DNA from: Pinirhizobacter soli
Lineage (GTDB): Bacteria > Pseudomonadota > Gammaproteobacteria > Xanthomonadales > Rhodanobacteraceae
NCBI RefSeq assembly: GCF_015905305.1
Contig: NZ_JADZLQ010000001.1
Span: forward strand, 1,884,599-1,948,598
DNA length: 64,000 bases
Direction: 5' to 3'
Position numbers and translations under genes: made by a program. Below are positions 52,750 through 61,546 of this stretch, piece by piece. The notes under the pieces were generated by a model. That model did not search any database. It was not told the DNA's origin and was given only the letters and a program-made list of their open reading frames with translations. Within the stretch, counting starts at the first letter, position 1. The number at the start of each line of letters is the position of its first letter.

Positions 52750-54843
52750 ATGCTCCTTGACGACACCAAAGCCACCATCCGCGCCGACTACGGGCGCCTC
52801 AAGGAAGGCTTGCCCGGCTTCCGAGGGCGGCCGGCGCAGCTGAAGATGATTGCCGAAGTGGCCAAGGCGTTGGCCGAGCCCGCGGGCGCCGCGGTGATCG
52901 AGGCGCCCACCGGTACCGGCAAATCGATGGCCTACCTGATCGCCGGGCTGGAAGTGGCGCGGGCGACGAAGAAGAAGCTTCTGATCGCCACGGCCACCGT
53001 GGCGTTGCAGGAGCAGTTGGTCCAGCGCGATATTCCCCAGTTCCTGAAGCTCTGCGGCGTGGAAGCCAAGGTCGCCCTGGCCAAGGGCCGCCAGCGCTAC
53101 CTGTGCGTGCGCAACCTGCGCATGGCCGCCACTGAAACCGCGCAAGGCGGTCTGGACTTCGACGCCGAGCTCGCCCTGTGGGCCAAACCACCGCAACCGC
53201 GCGATACCCAGGCCGTGGGCAAGCTCACCGAAGCCTTCAGCAGCGGCGAGTGGAACGGCGACATGGACTCAAGCCCGGAAGCCGTGTCGGACCTCGTGCG
53301 CGGCATGCTTACCACCAGCGCTGGCGGCTGCACCGGCCGCAAATGCGGCGCCTTTTCCGTTTGCCCCTTTTTCCTGGCGCGCCGCGCCGTGGGAGAGGCG
53401 GAGATCGTGGTGGCCAACCAGGACCTGGTACTGGCCGACCTCACCATGCCGCGCGATGAAGACACCTTCGGCGGCGTGATCCTGCCCAAGCCGGAAGAAA
53501 CGCTCTACATCTTCGACGAAGCGCACCACGTGCCGGCCAAGGCCATCGATCGCGGCGCGGCCGATGTACACCTGTCGGTCGCCATGCGCCGGCTCGGCCG
53601 CATGCAGAACCAGATCCATGCGGCCTATTCGCTCACCGACAAGGAAAGCATCGGCAATCTCACTCTCGAAGCGGGTGAGGAAAAGATCGCCGAGCTCAGC
53701 GCCTCACTGGAAGACATCGAGCGCGAGATCCGCATGACCTGGATGCCTTCGCCCGGCGAAGCAGAGCCGATGTACCGCGCATCCCTCGGCCGGCTGCCGG
53801 AGAACTGGGTGGTGCATGCCACCGCGCTGCGCATGGTCACCGGCGACGTGCACAAATGGGTGCGCAGCGTGCGCCGTGCGGTCGTGGAGATGGAAGCCGG
53901 CGGCCCTACCCAGGAAGCGATTTCCCGCGAGCTTGGCGTGGCGTTGGAGCGCCTGGATAGGCAAGTGCGCACCTGGTATGCATGGTCCAGCGAAGATCGC
54001 GAAAACGCACCGCCACTGGCACGCTGGGTAACCTTGACCGCCGACCAGCAGATCGTCTGCCACGCCTCGGCCGTATCGGCGGGTGGCCTGCTGCGCAACG
54101 TGCTGTGGGACAACGCGGCGGCAGTAGTGATGACCTCGGCGACGCTCAGCGTGGGCGGCCAGTTCCGCGGTTTCGCCGATGCGGTTGGCCTGCCCGATGG
54201 TGCGATCACGCTAAGCCTGCCCTCGCCTTTCGACTTGGCCAACCAGGCCACGCTGGAAGTACCCGCCTTCAAGGCCATGCCCGATGACCGCGAAGGCCAT
54301 GCGCGCGAAGTGGCCGCCTGGCTGGGCGCGAACCTCAACTGGGACGCCGGCAACCTGGTGCTGTTCACCTCGCGCGCCAAGCTCGACCGCGTGTTGCAAG
54401 TGCTGCCCATCGAGTACGTGCGCAAGGTGCGTGCGCAGGGTTCGTTGTCCAAGGCGCAGCTGATCACCGAGCACCGCGAGGACATCGAAGCGGGCAAGGG
54501 CAGTACCTTGTTTGGCCTGGCCTCGTTCGGCGAGGGACTGGATCTTCCGGGCAAGCTCTGCGAAACCGTAGTGGTAACGCAGCTTCCCTTTGCCGTGCCC
54601 ACGGACCCCGTCGGCGCGACCTACGCCGAATGGCTGGAGTCGCGAGGACGCAACCCGTTCATCGAAGTGAGCGTGCCCGATGCCACGCGGCTCTTGATCC
54701 AGTACTGCGGCCGACTGATCCGCACCGAAACCGATACCGGCCGGATCGTGCTGCTGGACCGCCGGGTGGTCACCAAGCGTTACGGTGAACAGATGCTTCG
54801 CGCACTGCCCCCGTTTGCGCGTGCAATCGAGCGCGCCGCATGA
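52750..54843 (+). CDS. dinG: ATP-dependent DNA helicase DinG (XPD-like, Fe-S)
   Basis: A 697-residue superfamily 2 helicase that unwinds DNA and R-loops 5'-3'. Motif I is EAPTGTGKSMAYL (51-63). The four Fe-S cysteines fall in RYLCVRNLR and GGCTGRKCGAFSVCPFF. The DEAH box is YIFDEAHHVPAKA. Motifs near the end include FGLASFGEGLDLPG and IQYCGRLIRTETDTG. Start ATG 52750 is favoured because a GACAAT -10 box ends nine bases upstream; an in-frame ATG at 52729 precedes it. No LexA box was recognised. It overlaps the DUF938 gene by ATGA. Confidence 0.95.
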   Translation: MLLDDTKATIRADYGRLKEGLPGFRGRPAQLKMIAEVAKALAEPAGAAVIEAPTGTGKSMAYLIAGLEVARATKKKLLIATATVALQEQLVQRDIPQFLKLCGVEAKVALAKGRQRYLCVRNLRMAATETAQGGLDFDAELALWAKPPQPRDTQAVGKLTEAFSSGEWNGDMDSSPEAVSDLVRGMLTTSAGGCTGRKCGAFSVCPFFLARRAVGEAEIVVANQDLVLADLTMPRDEDTFGGVILPKPEETLYIFDEAHHVPAKAIDRGAADVHLSVAMRRLGRMQNQIHAAYSLTDKESIGNLTLEAGEEKIAELSASLEDIEREIRMTWMPSPGEAEPMYRASLGRLPENWVVHATALRMVTGDVHKWVRSVRRAVVEMEAGGPTQEAISRELGVALERLDRQVRTWYAWSSEDRENAPPLARWVTLTADQQIVCHASAVSAGGLLRNVLWDNAAAVVMTSATLSVGGQFRGFADAVGLPDGAITLSLPSPFDLANQATLEVPAFKAMPDDREGHAREVAAWLGANLNWDAGNLVLFTSRAKLDRVLQVLPIEYVRKVRAQGSLSKAQLITEHREDIEAGKGSTLFGLASFGEGLDLPGKLCETVVVTQLPFAVPTDPVGATYAEWLESRGRNPFIEVSVPDATRLLIQYCGRLIRTETDTGRIVLLDRRVVTKRYGEQMLRALPPFARAIERAA

Positions 54844-55442
54844 CGATGGAAAAACCCGATGCGCCGTCGGTCGCGCGCAACCGCGATGCGATCCTGGATG
54901 TGCTTGGCGAGGCATTTACGCACACGAAATCGGTGCTTGAAGTAGGCAGCGGCACGGGACAGCACGCGGTGTTTTTTGCGCGGGCCCTCCCCCACCTTTC
55001 CTGGCAAACGTCGGACCGCGAGGAAAACCTCGATGGAATAAGTGCGTGGCTCGACGACGCGGGCCTTCCCAATACACCGCCCGCGTTGGCCTTCGACGTC
55101 AATGGCGCGTGGCCAACCACCGCCTACGACGGGGTATTCACCGCCAACACGCTGCACATCATGTCGTTCGAAGAGGTGCGCGCGTTCTTCACCAGCCTGC
55201 CAAGCATCACCGCACCTGGAGCCACGCTCGTGGTCTACGGACCGTTCAACTACGACGGCCAATTCACCAGCCCAAGCAACGCTACGTTCAACGACTGGCT
55301 GCAAGCACGCGGCGCCCACATGGCGATCCGTGATTTCGAAGCAGTGGATGCACTGGCCGCCGAGGCGGGATTTCACCTGGTCGACGACCGCGCCATGCCG
55401 GCCAATAACCGATGCATCATCTGGCGCCGGACCGCCCCATGA
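54840..55442 (+). CDS. DUF938 family SAM-dependent methyltransferase-like protein
   Basis: A 200-residue class I methyltransferase-fold protein of the DUF938 family. Residues ~15-45 carry RNRDAILDVLGEAF and the SAM motif VLEVGSGTGQHAVFFA. Later blocks are TANTLHIMSFEEV, VVYGPFNYDGQFTSPSNATF and MPANNRCIIWRR. The substrate is unknown. It overlaps dinG at its start and the YchJ gene at its end, both by ATGA, so the three genes are translationally coupled. Confidence 0.9.
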   Translation: MTMEKPDAPSVARNRDAILDVLGEAFTHTKSVLEVGSGTGQHAVFFARALPHLSWQTSDREENLDGISAWLDDAGLPNTPPALAFDVNGAWPTTAYDGVFTANTLHIMSFEEVRAFFTSLPSITAPGATLVVYGPFNYDGQFTSPSNATFNDWLQARGAHMAIRDFEAVDALAAEAGFHLVDDRAMPANNRCIIWRRTAP

Positions 55443-55804
55443 GCCCTTGCCCCTGCGGAAGAGCCGACTACTCCGCCTGCTGCGGCCGCTATCACGGTGG
55501 GCTTTTTGCACCCGACGCCGAATCGCTGATGCGATCGCGCTACAGCGCGTTCGTCCTTGGATTGCCCGACTACCTGCTGGCGACGTGGCATGCGTCCACG
55601 CGACCGTCGACGATTGACCTGGATTCGGGCGTTCGCTGGCTGGGCCTGGATATCAAGAAGGCCGCAGGCGACGGCAACCAAGCCACGGTGGAATTCGTCG
55701 CGCGCTCGCGCCACGGCGGCGGCCCCGCCCACCGCCAGCACGAGCTCAGTCGCTTCGTGCATGAGGATGGGCGGTGGTTTTACCTGGACGGCGACGTACG
55801 CTGA
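55439..55804 (+). CDS. YchJ family protein (SEC-C metal-binding motif)
   Basis: A 121-residue protein with the SEC-C-type zinc motif SPCPCGRADYSACCGRYH at its N-terminus, then the YchJ core SLMRSRYSAFVLGLPDYLLATW and HELSRFVHEDGRWFYLDG (NTF2-like fold). The function is not established. The ATG overlaps the DUF938 stop. A nine-base longer reading frame exists upstream but would miss the coupled start. It converges on the membrane protein gene with four bases between stops. Confidence 0.93.
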   Translation: MSPCPCGRADYSACCGRYHGGLFAPDAESLMRSRYSAFVLGLPDYLLATWHASTRPSTIDLDSGVRWLGLDIKKAAGDGNQATVEFVARSRHGGGPAHRQHELSRFVHEDGRWFYLDGDVR

Positions 55805-55808
55805 TCCG

Positions 55809-56651
55809 TCACTTAGTACGGAAGGCGTTTTCCAGCATCTGGCGATCGAAACCGGTGCCCGGCTCCTCGCCATTGGAATAACGATATAGCGCCGCCGAGT
55901 AGATGCCATGCAGCGCTGCCTGCACCAGGCCCAGCAGCACCATGGCGATCACCAGCACCACGATCGCGGCGATGATCACCGTAACGGAACCGGTGAAAGC
56001 GGCGCCGACGATCAGGCCCGCGCCGCAGAGCATGACCAGGAACGTACCCAGGCCGAACACCACGCCAAGGCCGGCGTTGCCGATCAGGTTCTCGCCCCAG
56101 GTCTTGCGCAGCAACTGCACGCTGCGCTTGAGCGACTGGAACGGTCCCAGCCCTTCATGCGCCAGCACCGGCACCACCAGGAAGGTCGCCACCGTCCAGC
56201 CTAAGCCAAGGAAGCCGGCAATGATGCGGCCGATGAAGCCCAGGCGCTGCTGCAATGCCCGGAGGAATACGCCGACCGTTGCGGCGATCAATGCGTAGCC
56301 CAGGATCGTGCCAATACGCGACCAGGCAATGCGAAAGCCATCGCCCACTGTGGGATTGCCGCCATCCAGGCGAATCATCGCCGCACCGATCAGCGCGGTG
56401 TTGAAGAAGATGATGATGGTGTACTGCACGAGGTAGAACGCACCCATCAGCACGTATTGGATGGGCTCCAGGCGCTGACGGTCGAAATGCTCGCCATGCA
56501 TGGCGCCGAAGATGATCGGCAGCGCGAAACTTGCGATCACCACCAGCGAGGCCATCGCCGAGAACAACGGGAAAACCATCAATTCCTTGTCCGAGCGCAA
56601 TACCGATGCGCTCGCCTTCATCAAGGTCCAACTGCGTGCGAACTTCCCCAT
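55809..56651 (-). CDS. Integral membrane protein of unknown function (DUF6159-like)
   Basis: A 280-residue protein with about six hydrophobic segments, e.g. LMVFPLFSAMASLVVIASFA, LVQYTIIIFFNTALIGAAMI and LGLGWTVATFLVVPVLAHEG. It starts MGKFARSWTLMKASASVLRS and contains the motif GLGPFQSLKRSVQLLRKTWG. This layout is seen in a widespread uncharacterised family (I believe DUF6159). AAGGA lies nine bases before ATG 56651; the frame is open to 56732 without such support. No functional context is visible. Confidence 0.8.
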   Translation of the reverse strand: MGKFARSWTLMKASASVLRSDKELMVFPLFSAMASLVVIASFALPIIFGAMHGEHFDRQRLEPIQYVLMGAFYLVQYTIIIFFNTALIGAAMIRLDGGNPTVGDGFRIAWSRIGTILGYALIAATVGVFLRALQQRLGFIGRIIAGFLGLGWTVATFLVVPVLAHEGLGPFQSLKRSVQLLRKTWGENLIGNAGLGVVFGLGTFLVMLCGAGLIVGAAFTGSVTVIIAAIVVLVIAMVLLGLVQAALHGIYSAALYRYSNGEEPGTGFDRQMLENAFRTK

Positions 56652-56724
56652 GGCGCGATGTCCTTCCCCGGTTGGCAGTGGGCATTTTGTAGCAGAGGCA
56701 AGCCACGTGGAACAGTGGAGGGGG

Positions 56725-57609
56725 TCATTCAAACAACGCCTGCTCGTCGGCGAAGATCCGGGTCAGGTGCTCAATGACCGTCCTGATGGGCAGGTCCTTT
56801 CGATCCTGCCGGCGCATGAGCAGCCAGATCTCGCGCGGCGGCGGCACGGCTGGCAGATGGCAGGGCCGGAGGTCCGGGGTGGTTCGTCCGATGTAATGCG
56901 GCAGCAGCGCCAGGCCCGCGCCAGACCGGGCCGCCGTTGCCTGTGCCACCTGGTTGCCAGCCCGGAATGAAACACGTGCCCGCGGGTAGTGCTGGGCCAG
57001 CCAACGGGCCTCGGGCACGGTTGAGCTTTCCTCGTCGAAGCTGATGAAGGCAAACGCCTCGCCGTCTTCGACGCATTGGCAAACCGACGGCGTGCCGTAG
57101 AAGCCATACGCCATGCTGCCCACGGGCTTGGCAATGAAGTCGCCGTCGTCGGGGCGTCCGAGGCGGACGGCGATATCCGCCTGATGGCGTTCAAGGCTTA
57201 TCGGCCGAAGGTCGGTGGCCAGATCGATATCCAGACCCGGGTACAGGGTGGGCAGCACGGCCAGCCGTCCGATCAAAAATCCCTGGGCTAGGCCCGGAGG
57301 CGCATTGATGCGGACCAGGCCCTTGGGGGAATCGTCCGTGCCTCCGCGGCCAAGCGTCTGGACAGCTGTTTCCATATCGCCGGCAACCCCCAGCGCGAAG
57401 GTTCCGGCCGGCGTCAACACATAGCCTTCCGGCCGGCGCTCGACCAGTTTCTCGCCAACGCTCGCTTCCAGCGACTGGATCCGCCGCGAAATCGTCGCGT
57501 GGTTGACCGAGAGCGCGCGCGCCGCGGCCGACAGGCTGCCGTGGCGGCCCAGCGCCAGGAAGATGCGGACGTCCTGCCAGTCCACCTCTGTGCGTTTTTT
57601 ATCAGCCAT
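56725..57609 (-). CDS. LysR family transcriptional regulator
   Basis: A 294-residue LysR protein. The winged helix-turn-helix is residues ~9-68 (VRIFLALGRHGSLSAAARAL, then NHATISRRIQSLEASVGEKL). The effector-binding domain follows, with LVRINAPPGLAQGFL and DIAVRLGRPDDGDF. ATG 57609 is preferred; an upstream in-frame ATG at 57633 lies in the divergent promoter. It is transcribed away from the MBL-SDR-tautomerase genes with 79 bases between starts, the classic position for a LysR regulator of its neighbour. Confidence 0.93.
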   Translation of the reverse strand: MADKKRTEVDWQDVRIFLALGRHGSLSAAARALSVNHATISRRIQSLEASVGEKLVERRPEGYVLTPAGTFALGVAGDMETAVQTLGRGGTDDSPKGLVRINAPPGLAQGFLIGRLAVLPTLYPGLDIDLATDLRPISLERHQADIAVRLGRPDDGDFIAKPVGSMAYGFYGTPSVCQCVEDGEAFAFISFDEESSTVPEARWLAQHYPRARVSFRAGNQVAQATAARSGAGLALLPHYIGRTTPDLRPCHLPAVPPPREIWLLMRRQDRKDLPIRTVIEHLTRIFADEQALFE

Positions 57610-57688
57610 TGATCGAGGATAGCGGATTTTCAACAGGGCGGACCCGGCCTAGCCTTACTCCCAACACCAGGAACCAAGGTTGGCCGCC

Positions 57689-58471
57689 ATGTCCTCTACT
57701 CCCTTGAAACTCACCCTCGTCGGGGGGCCGACGGTACTGATCGAGTTTGGCTCGATGCGCCTGCTGACCGACCCGACGTTCGACCCTCCCGGTCGCTACC
57801 AGGTCAATTCCCTCCGTTTCGAAAAGACATCGGGCCCGGCGCTTTCGTTGGCAGAAATCGGCGAGCTGGATGCGGTGCTGCTTAGCCATGACCAGCACAT
57901 CGACAACCTTGATAGCGCCGGGCGGGCGATGCTGCCGAGCGTGGGCAGGACTTACACGACGCCGTCGGGTGCGTCTCGTTTGGGCGGGAGTGCCATCGGC
58001 CTTGCACCATGGGAGAGCTGCACGCTGCGAGGTGCGAACGGTGAAACCTTGCTGGTGACCGCCACCCCGGCACGGCACGGGCCCATCGGCATCGAGCCGA
58101 TCTCCGGCGAGGTGGTGGGGTTTGCCCTGGGCGTCGACAGACCCGGCGACCTCCTCTACGTCACCGGCGACACGGTCTGGTACGAGGGTACGGCCGAGGT
58201 TGCCCAGCGCTTCTCGCCAAAAGCCGTGCTGCTTTTCGCCGGTGCTGCCGAACCGCGCGGGCGCTACCACATGACCATGGGTAGCGAAGGCGCGCTGGAA
58301 GCGGCGCATGCGTTCCCGAAGGCGACCATCGTTGCCGCGCACAACGAAGGCTGGGGCCACTTCAGCGAAAGCCAGGAGCAACTGGTCGATGTGTTCGCCC
58401 AGCTTCGCGTGCCTGATCGCCTGGTGCCTTTCGAGAAGGGCAAAGCCCTGGTTATTCCTGTTCCAGGTTAA
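57689..58471 (+). CDS. Metallo-beta-lactamase fold hydrolase with variant metal motif
   Basis: A 260-residue MBL-fold protein of the UlaG-like group. The strand LTLVGGPTVLIEFGSMRLLTDPTF is typical (quoted in parts: LTLVGGPTVLIEF and RLLTDPTF). The metal motif reads LLSHDQHIDNLD (His67, His70, Asp72) rather than HxHxDH, so one metal ligand set is unusual. Downstream histidines are in TPARHGPIG and AAHNEGWGHFSES, with VTGDTVWYEG as the bridging Asp. The substrate is unknown. ATG 57689 is used; a TTG three codons upstream is open. First of three co-directional genes controlled presumably by the LysR. Confidence 0.87.
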   Translation: MSSTPLKLTLVGGPTVLIEFGSMRLLTDPTFDPPGRYQVNSLRFEKTSGPALSLAEIGELDAVLLSHDQHIDNLDSAGRAMLPSVGRTYTTPSGASRLGGSAIGLAPWESCTLRGANGETLLVTATPARHGPIGIEPISGEVVGFALGVDRPGDLLYVTGDTVWYEGTAEVAQRFSPKAVLLFAGAAEPRGRYHMTMGSEGALEAAHAFPKATIVAAHNEGWGHFSESQEQLVDVFAQLRVPDRLVPFEKGKALVIPVPG

Positions 58472-58522
58472 GCACCCAGTCGCGAAACCTTTACCCCACT
58501 ACCTACAACGGAAAAAATCATC

Positions 58523-59233
58523 ATGAGCAACGAACAGAAAGTCGCCATTGTCACCGGTGCCTCGCAAGGCATCGGCGCCGGCATCGTCAAGGGCTATCGG
58601 GATGCAGGCTATGTCGTGATCGCCAATTCGCGATCCATCACCCAGGGATCCGACCAGGGCGTGATCGCGGTACCGGGAAACATTGCCGAGCCGGAAGTTG
58701 CAAGCCAGGTCGTGCAGACGGCCATCGATCGCTTCGGGCGCGTGGATACACTCGTCAACAACGCGGGCATCTTCATCGGCAAGCCATTTACCGAATACAC
58801 CGTGGAAGACTTCCATCGTGTGATCGATGTGAACCTTGGCGGCTTCTTCCACATCACGCAGAGGGTGCTGGACCAGATGCTTCGTGTAAACAACGGACAT
58901 ATCGTCCAGATCACCACTGCCCTGGTGAAGCAACCCATCTCTGGCGTGTCGGCGGGCCTGGCGGGACTCACCAAGGGCGGCCTGGATGCGATAACGCGTG
59001 CACTGGCTATCGAATACGCGCAGAAAGGCATACGCGTGAATGCGGTAGCACCTGGCATCATCAAGACGCCCATGCATCCGGCGGAAACCCATGACTTCCT
59101 GGAAAAACTGCATCCACTCGGTCGGATGGGCGAAGCACAGGAGATCGTCGATGCCGTGCTTTACCTGGAACGCGCCGGCTTCGTGACCGGCGAGACGCTT
59201 CATGTCGACGGTGGCCAGCACGCGGGTCGCTGA
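58523..59233 (+). CDS. SDR-family oxidoreductase lacking the catalytic tyrosine
   Basis: A 236-residue SDR fold. The cofactor motif TGASQGIG is at 11-18 and NNAG at 79-82. The active-site lysine is Lys151 (LTKGGL), but the position four residues earlier is Ala147, not Tyr. The serine region reads QITTALV. A normal C-terminus follows (VTGETLHVDGGQHAGR). The substrate is unknown. It is the second gene behind the LysR regulator, 51 bases after the MBL gene, and is followed by a tautomerase. Confidence 0.87.
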   Translation: MSNEQKVAIVTGASQGIGAGIVKGYRDAGYVVIANSRSITQGSDQGVIAVPGNIAEPEVASQVVQTAIDRFGRVDTLVNNAGIFIGKPFTEYTVEDFHRVIDVNLGGFFHITQRVLDQMLRVNNGHIVQITTALVKQPISGVSAGLAGLTKGGLDAITRALAIEYAQKGIRVNAVAPGIIKTPMHPAETHDFLEKLHPLGRMGEAQEIVDAVLYLERAGFVTGETLHVDGGQHAGR

Positions 59234-59301
59234 TGCGTGCATTCGCGGCGGGACAAGTGGCCCGCCGCGGTATTGTTATCGTCCGTTTTTGGGAGGAAAC
59301 C

Positions 59302-59547
59302 ATGCCATACGTAAACATCAAGGTGACGCGCGAGGGTACATTGCCGGGCGAGACGGCAACGACTCCGGAGCAGAAGAAGGCGCTGATCAAAGGCGTTAGC
59401 GACCTTCTGTTCGAAGTGATGGGCAAAGCACCGCACACCACTTACGTCATCATCGAAGAGGTCGAGCTTGAGAACTGGGGTGTCGGCGGCGTGACCACGC
59501 CGGAATACCGCCAGCAGATCGCGGCCAAGGCCGATAAGTCCACATAG
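59302..59547 (+). CDS. Tautomerase family protein (4-oxalocrotonate tautomerase-like)
   Basis: An 81-residue protein of the 4-OT family. After removal of Met the catalytic Pro is N-terminal (MPYVNIKVTREGTLPGE). The body has KALIKGVSDLLFEVMGK and TTYVIIEEVELENWGVGG, the usual beta-alpha-beta unit. It is somewhat longer than the classical 62-residue enzyme. A GGGAGG site precedes ATG 59302; the frame is open back to 59233 but the Pro-1 rule fixes the start. Probably acts with the MBL and SDR genes. Confidence 0.9.
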   Translation: MPYVNIKVTREGTLPGETATTPEQKKALIKGVSDLLFEVMGKAPHTTYVIIEEVELENWGVGGVTTPEYRQQIAAKADKST

Positions 59548-59570
59548 AGAGCGCGGAAAGTTTTGCCTCG

Positions 59571-60050
59571 TTACAACCTGACAGGCTCGAGCTCGCCATC
59601 ATCGGCGGCTCGCGCCTGCATTTGGGACAATGTCAGCCCCGTCAACGGATGCACCACTTCACCGGCGATGTCGGCCAGCGGTCGCAACACGAAGGCGTGG
59701 CGAAGTTCATCGCGGGGAATCTTCAGGTGCCCGGGCCCGTCGAGCACGAGGTCGTCGTAAAGCACGATGTCGATGTCCAGCGTGCGGCTGGAGAAGCGCG
59801 GCACGTCGCGACGGCGGCCATGGCGATCCTCGATGGCGTGCAATGCGTCGTTCAGTGCGATCGGGGCAAGGTTGGTGGTCAGGCCCACGGCCAGGTTGAT
59901 GAAGGCCGGCCCGTCGAAGCCCACCGCCTTGCTGCTGTAAGCCGGCGACACCACGATGTCGCCGAACATCGAGCGCAGTTCAGACAACGCCGCCCGCAGG
60001 TGATGCTCCGGTTCCACGTTGGAGCCGAGGCTTAGCCATGCCGTAGCCAT
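59571..60050 (-). CDS. folK: 6-hydroxymethyl-7,8-dihydropterin pyrophosphokinase
   Basis: A 159-residue HPPK that pyrophosphorylates the pterin in folate synthesis. Motifs are AWLSLGSNVEPEHHLRAAL, GPAFINLAVGLTT, the catalytic SSRTLDIDIVLYDD and HLKIPRDELRHAFVLRPLADI. The start MATAWLSLGSN at 60050 lies five bases after the folB stop, so the pair is translated together. The frame is open further upstream within folB. Confidence 0.95.
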   Translation of the reverse strand: MATAWLSLGSNVEPEHHLRAALSELRSMFGDIVVSPAYSSKAVGFDGPAFINLAVGLTTNLAPIALNDALHAIEDRHGRRRDVPRFSSRTLDIDIVLYDDLVLDGPGHLKIPRDELRHAFVLRPLADIAGEVVHPLTGLTLSQMQARAADDGELEPVRL

Positions 60051-60055
60051 GCGCG

Positions 60056-60415
60056 CTACGCCGGCCGCTTGCCGCGCTCGATCACCACGCCCACCGACTT
60101 CGCTCCACGCACGGCACCGGGCTTGGCGCACTTCAGGCGCACCCAGGCCACGCCAAATTCCTGCATGATGATTTCCGCGCAGCGCTCGGCCAGGGTTTCC
60201 ACCAGGCCAAACGATGATTCACCCACGAACGACTGCAGGCGCTTGGAGACGGCCTTGTAATCGAGCGTGTCGGCAATGTCGTCGGTGGCCGCGGGCTTGC
60301 GGTTGTCGAACGCCATCTCGACGTCGAACGCGAGCGGCTGGCGGATCTTGCGCTCCCAGTCATAGATGCCGATGACGGCATCGATGCGGAGGTCTTCGAT
60401 AAATACGATATCCAT
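60056..60415 (-). CDS. folB: Dihydroneopterin aldolase
   Basis: A 119-residue enzyme that makes 6-hydroxymethyl-dihydropterin for folate. Motifs are MDIVFIEDLRIDAVIGIYDW, QPLAFDVEMAFD, ADTLDYKAVSKRL and SFGLVETLAERCAEII. The next gene encodes the following pathway enzyme, folK. The -10 box TAGAAT ends six bases before the ATG and no Shine-Dalgarno sequence is present, so a leaderless mRNA is predicted. Confidence 0.96.
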   Translation of the reverse strand: MDIVFIEDLRIDAVIGIYDWERKIRQPLAFDVEMAFDNRKPAATDDIADTLDYKAVSKRLQSFVGESSFGLVETLAERCAEIIMQEFGVAWVRLKCAKPGAVRGAKSVGVVIERGKRPA

Positions 60416-60421
60416 CGGACG

Positions 60422-60427
60422 ATTCTA
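60422..60427 (-). promoter_or_regulatory. -10 hexamer TAGAAT six bases before folB (leaderless start)
   Basis: It has the same hexamer and the same six-base distance to the ATG as lpxL. Transcription is expected to begin at the start codon. Confidence 0.5.
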
Positions 60428-60443
60428 GCCAATCACGGCGCGA

Positions 60444-61490
60444 TCAGGCCGCGGTAAGGGTTTCCAGGCTCCAGCGCGGCTGCACCACCAGGGTATCGTC
60501 GTGCTGCCCGGCCGCCAGGCGGATGGCACCGGCCAACGCGATCATCGCGCCGTTGTCGGTGCAGAATTCCAGTCGGGGGAAGTACACCCTGAAACCATCG
60601 GCGGCGCCCGCTTCGGCCAACTGGGCGCGAAGGCGGCGATTGGCGCCGACACCGCCGGCGATCACCAGGCGCCCTGCCCCGGTGGCGGCCAGCGCGCGGC
60701 GGCACTTGATGGCGAGCGTATCCACGATGGCTTCCTCGAAGCCGCGGGCGATGTCGGCCCGGGCCTGGTCGCTACCGTCCGATGCCTTCCAGGCCATCAG
60801 CACTTGGGTCTTGAGCCCGGAGAAACTGAAGTCGAAGCCGGGGCGATCGGTCATCGGCCGGGTGAACTTGTACACGCCGGACCGGCCCTGTTCGGCCAGT
60901 TTTGCCAAGGCCGGCCCGCCGGGATACGGCAGGCCCATCATCTTGGCCGTCTTGTCGAAGGCCTCGCCGGCCGCGTCGTCCAGGGTGTCGCCCAGGATCC
61001 GGTAGCTCCCGATGCCCTGGACCTCGACCAGCATGGAGTGCCCGCCCGATACCAGCAGGGCCACGAACGGCGGCTCGGGCGGGTCGTCTTCCAGCAAAGG
61101 GGCCAGTAGATGACCTTCCATATGGTGAACGCCGATGGCCGGGATCCCCAGCGCCCAGGCCATGGCCCGCGCCGCCGCCCCGCCCACCAAAAGGGCACCC
61201 ACCAGGCCGGGGCCGGCCGTATAGGCCACCCCGCCAAGGTCGGACAAACCCAGCCCTGCATCGGCCAAGGCCTTGCGCACCAAGGGTAAAAGCTTCCTGA
61301 CATGGTCCCGGCTGGCCAGCTCCGGCACCACCCCGCCATATTCGGCATGTAGCCGGACCTGGCTGAAAAGCTCATGGGAAAGCAGGCCCCGGCCCGGGTT
61401 TTCCCGGTCCCAGCGCAGCAGGGCGACGCCTGTTTCGTCGCAGGAGGTCTCGATACCCAGTACAGGCTTTGAAATCTGCAGAATGCTCAC
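60444..61490 (-). CDS. tsaD: tRNA N6-adenosine threonylcarbamoyltransferase TsaD
   Basis: A 348-residue enzyme that transfers threonylcarbamoyl to A37 of ANN-decoding tRNAs. Motifs are [33 protein letters not shown], the metal-binding [24 protein letters not shown] and [13 protein letters not shown]. The start is GTG 61490, nine codons before the conserved GIETSCDET. The frame is open to 61535 but that part is the rpsU promoter region. The arrangement with divergent rpsU is the classic gammaproteobacterial one. Confidence 0.97.
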   Translation of the reverse strand: MSILQISKPVLGIETSCDETGVALLRWDRENPGRGLLSHELFSQVRLHAEYGGVVPELASRDHVRKLLPLVRKALADAGLGLSDLGGVAYTAGPGLVGALLVGGAAARAMAWALGIPAIGVHHMEGHLLAPLLEDDPPEPPFVALLVSGGHSMLVEVQGIGSYRILGDTLDDAAGEAFDKTAKMMGLPYPGGPALAKLAEQGRSGVYKFTRPMTDRPGFDFSFSGLKTQVLMAWKASDGSDQARADIARGFEEAIVDTLAIKCRRALAATGAGRLVIAGGVGANRRLRAQLAEAGAADGFRVYFPRLEFCTDNGAMIALAGAIRLAAGQHDDTLVVQPRWSLETLTAA

Positions 61491-61498
61491 GCTATAAT
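61469..61498 (+). promoter_or_regulatory. rpsU promoter
   Basis: TTGAAA (61469-61474) and TATAAT (61493-61498) with an 18-base spacer form the best sigma-70 match in the window. The -35 box lies inside the first codons of tsaD, so the divergent genes share sequence at their starts. Confidence 0.8.
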
Positions 61499-61546
61499 TC
61501 ACGGCTCGCCCGATCAGCCGGGCCAGTTTACCCAAGTGGAGTTTCC

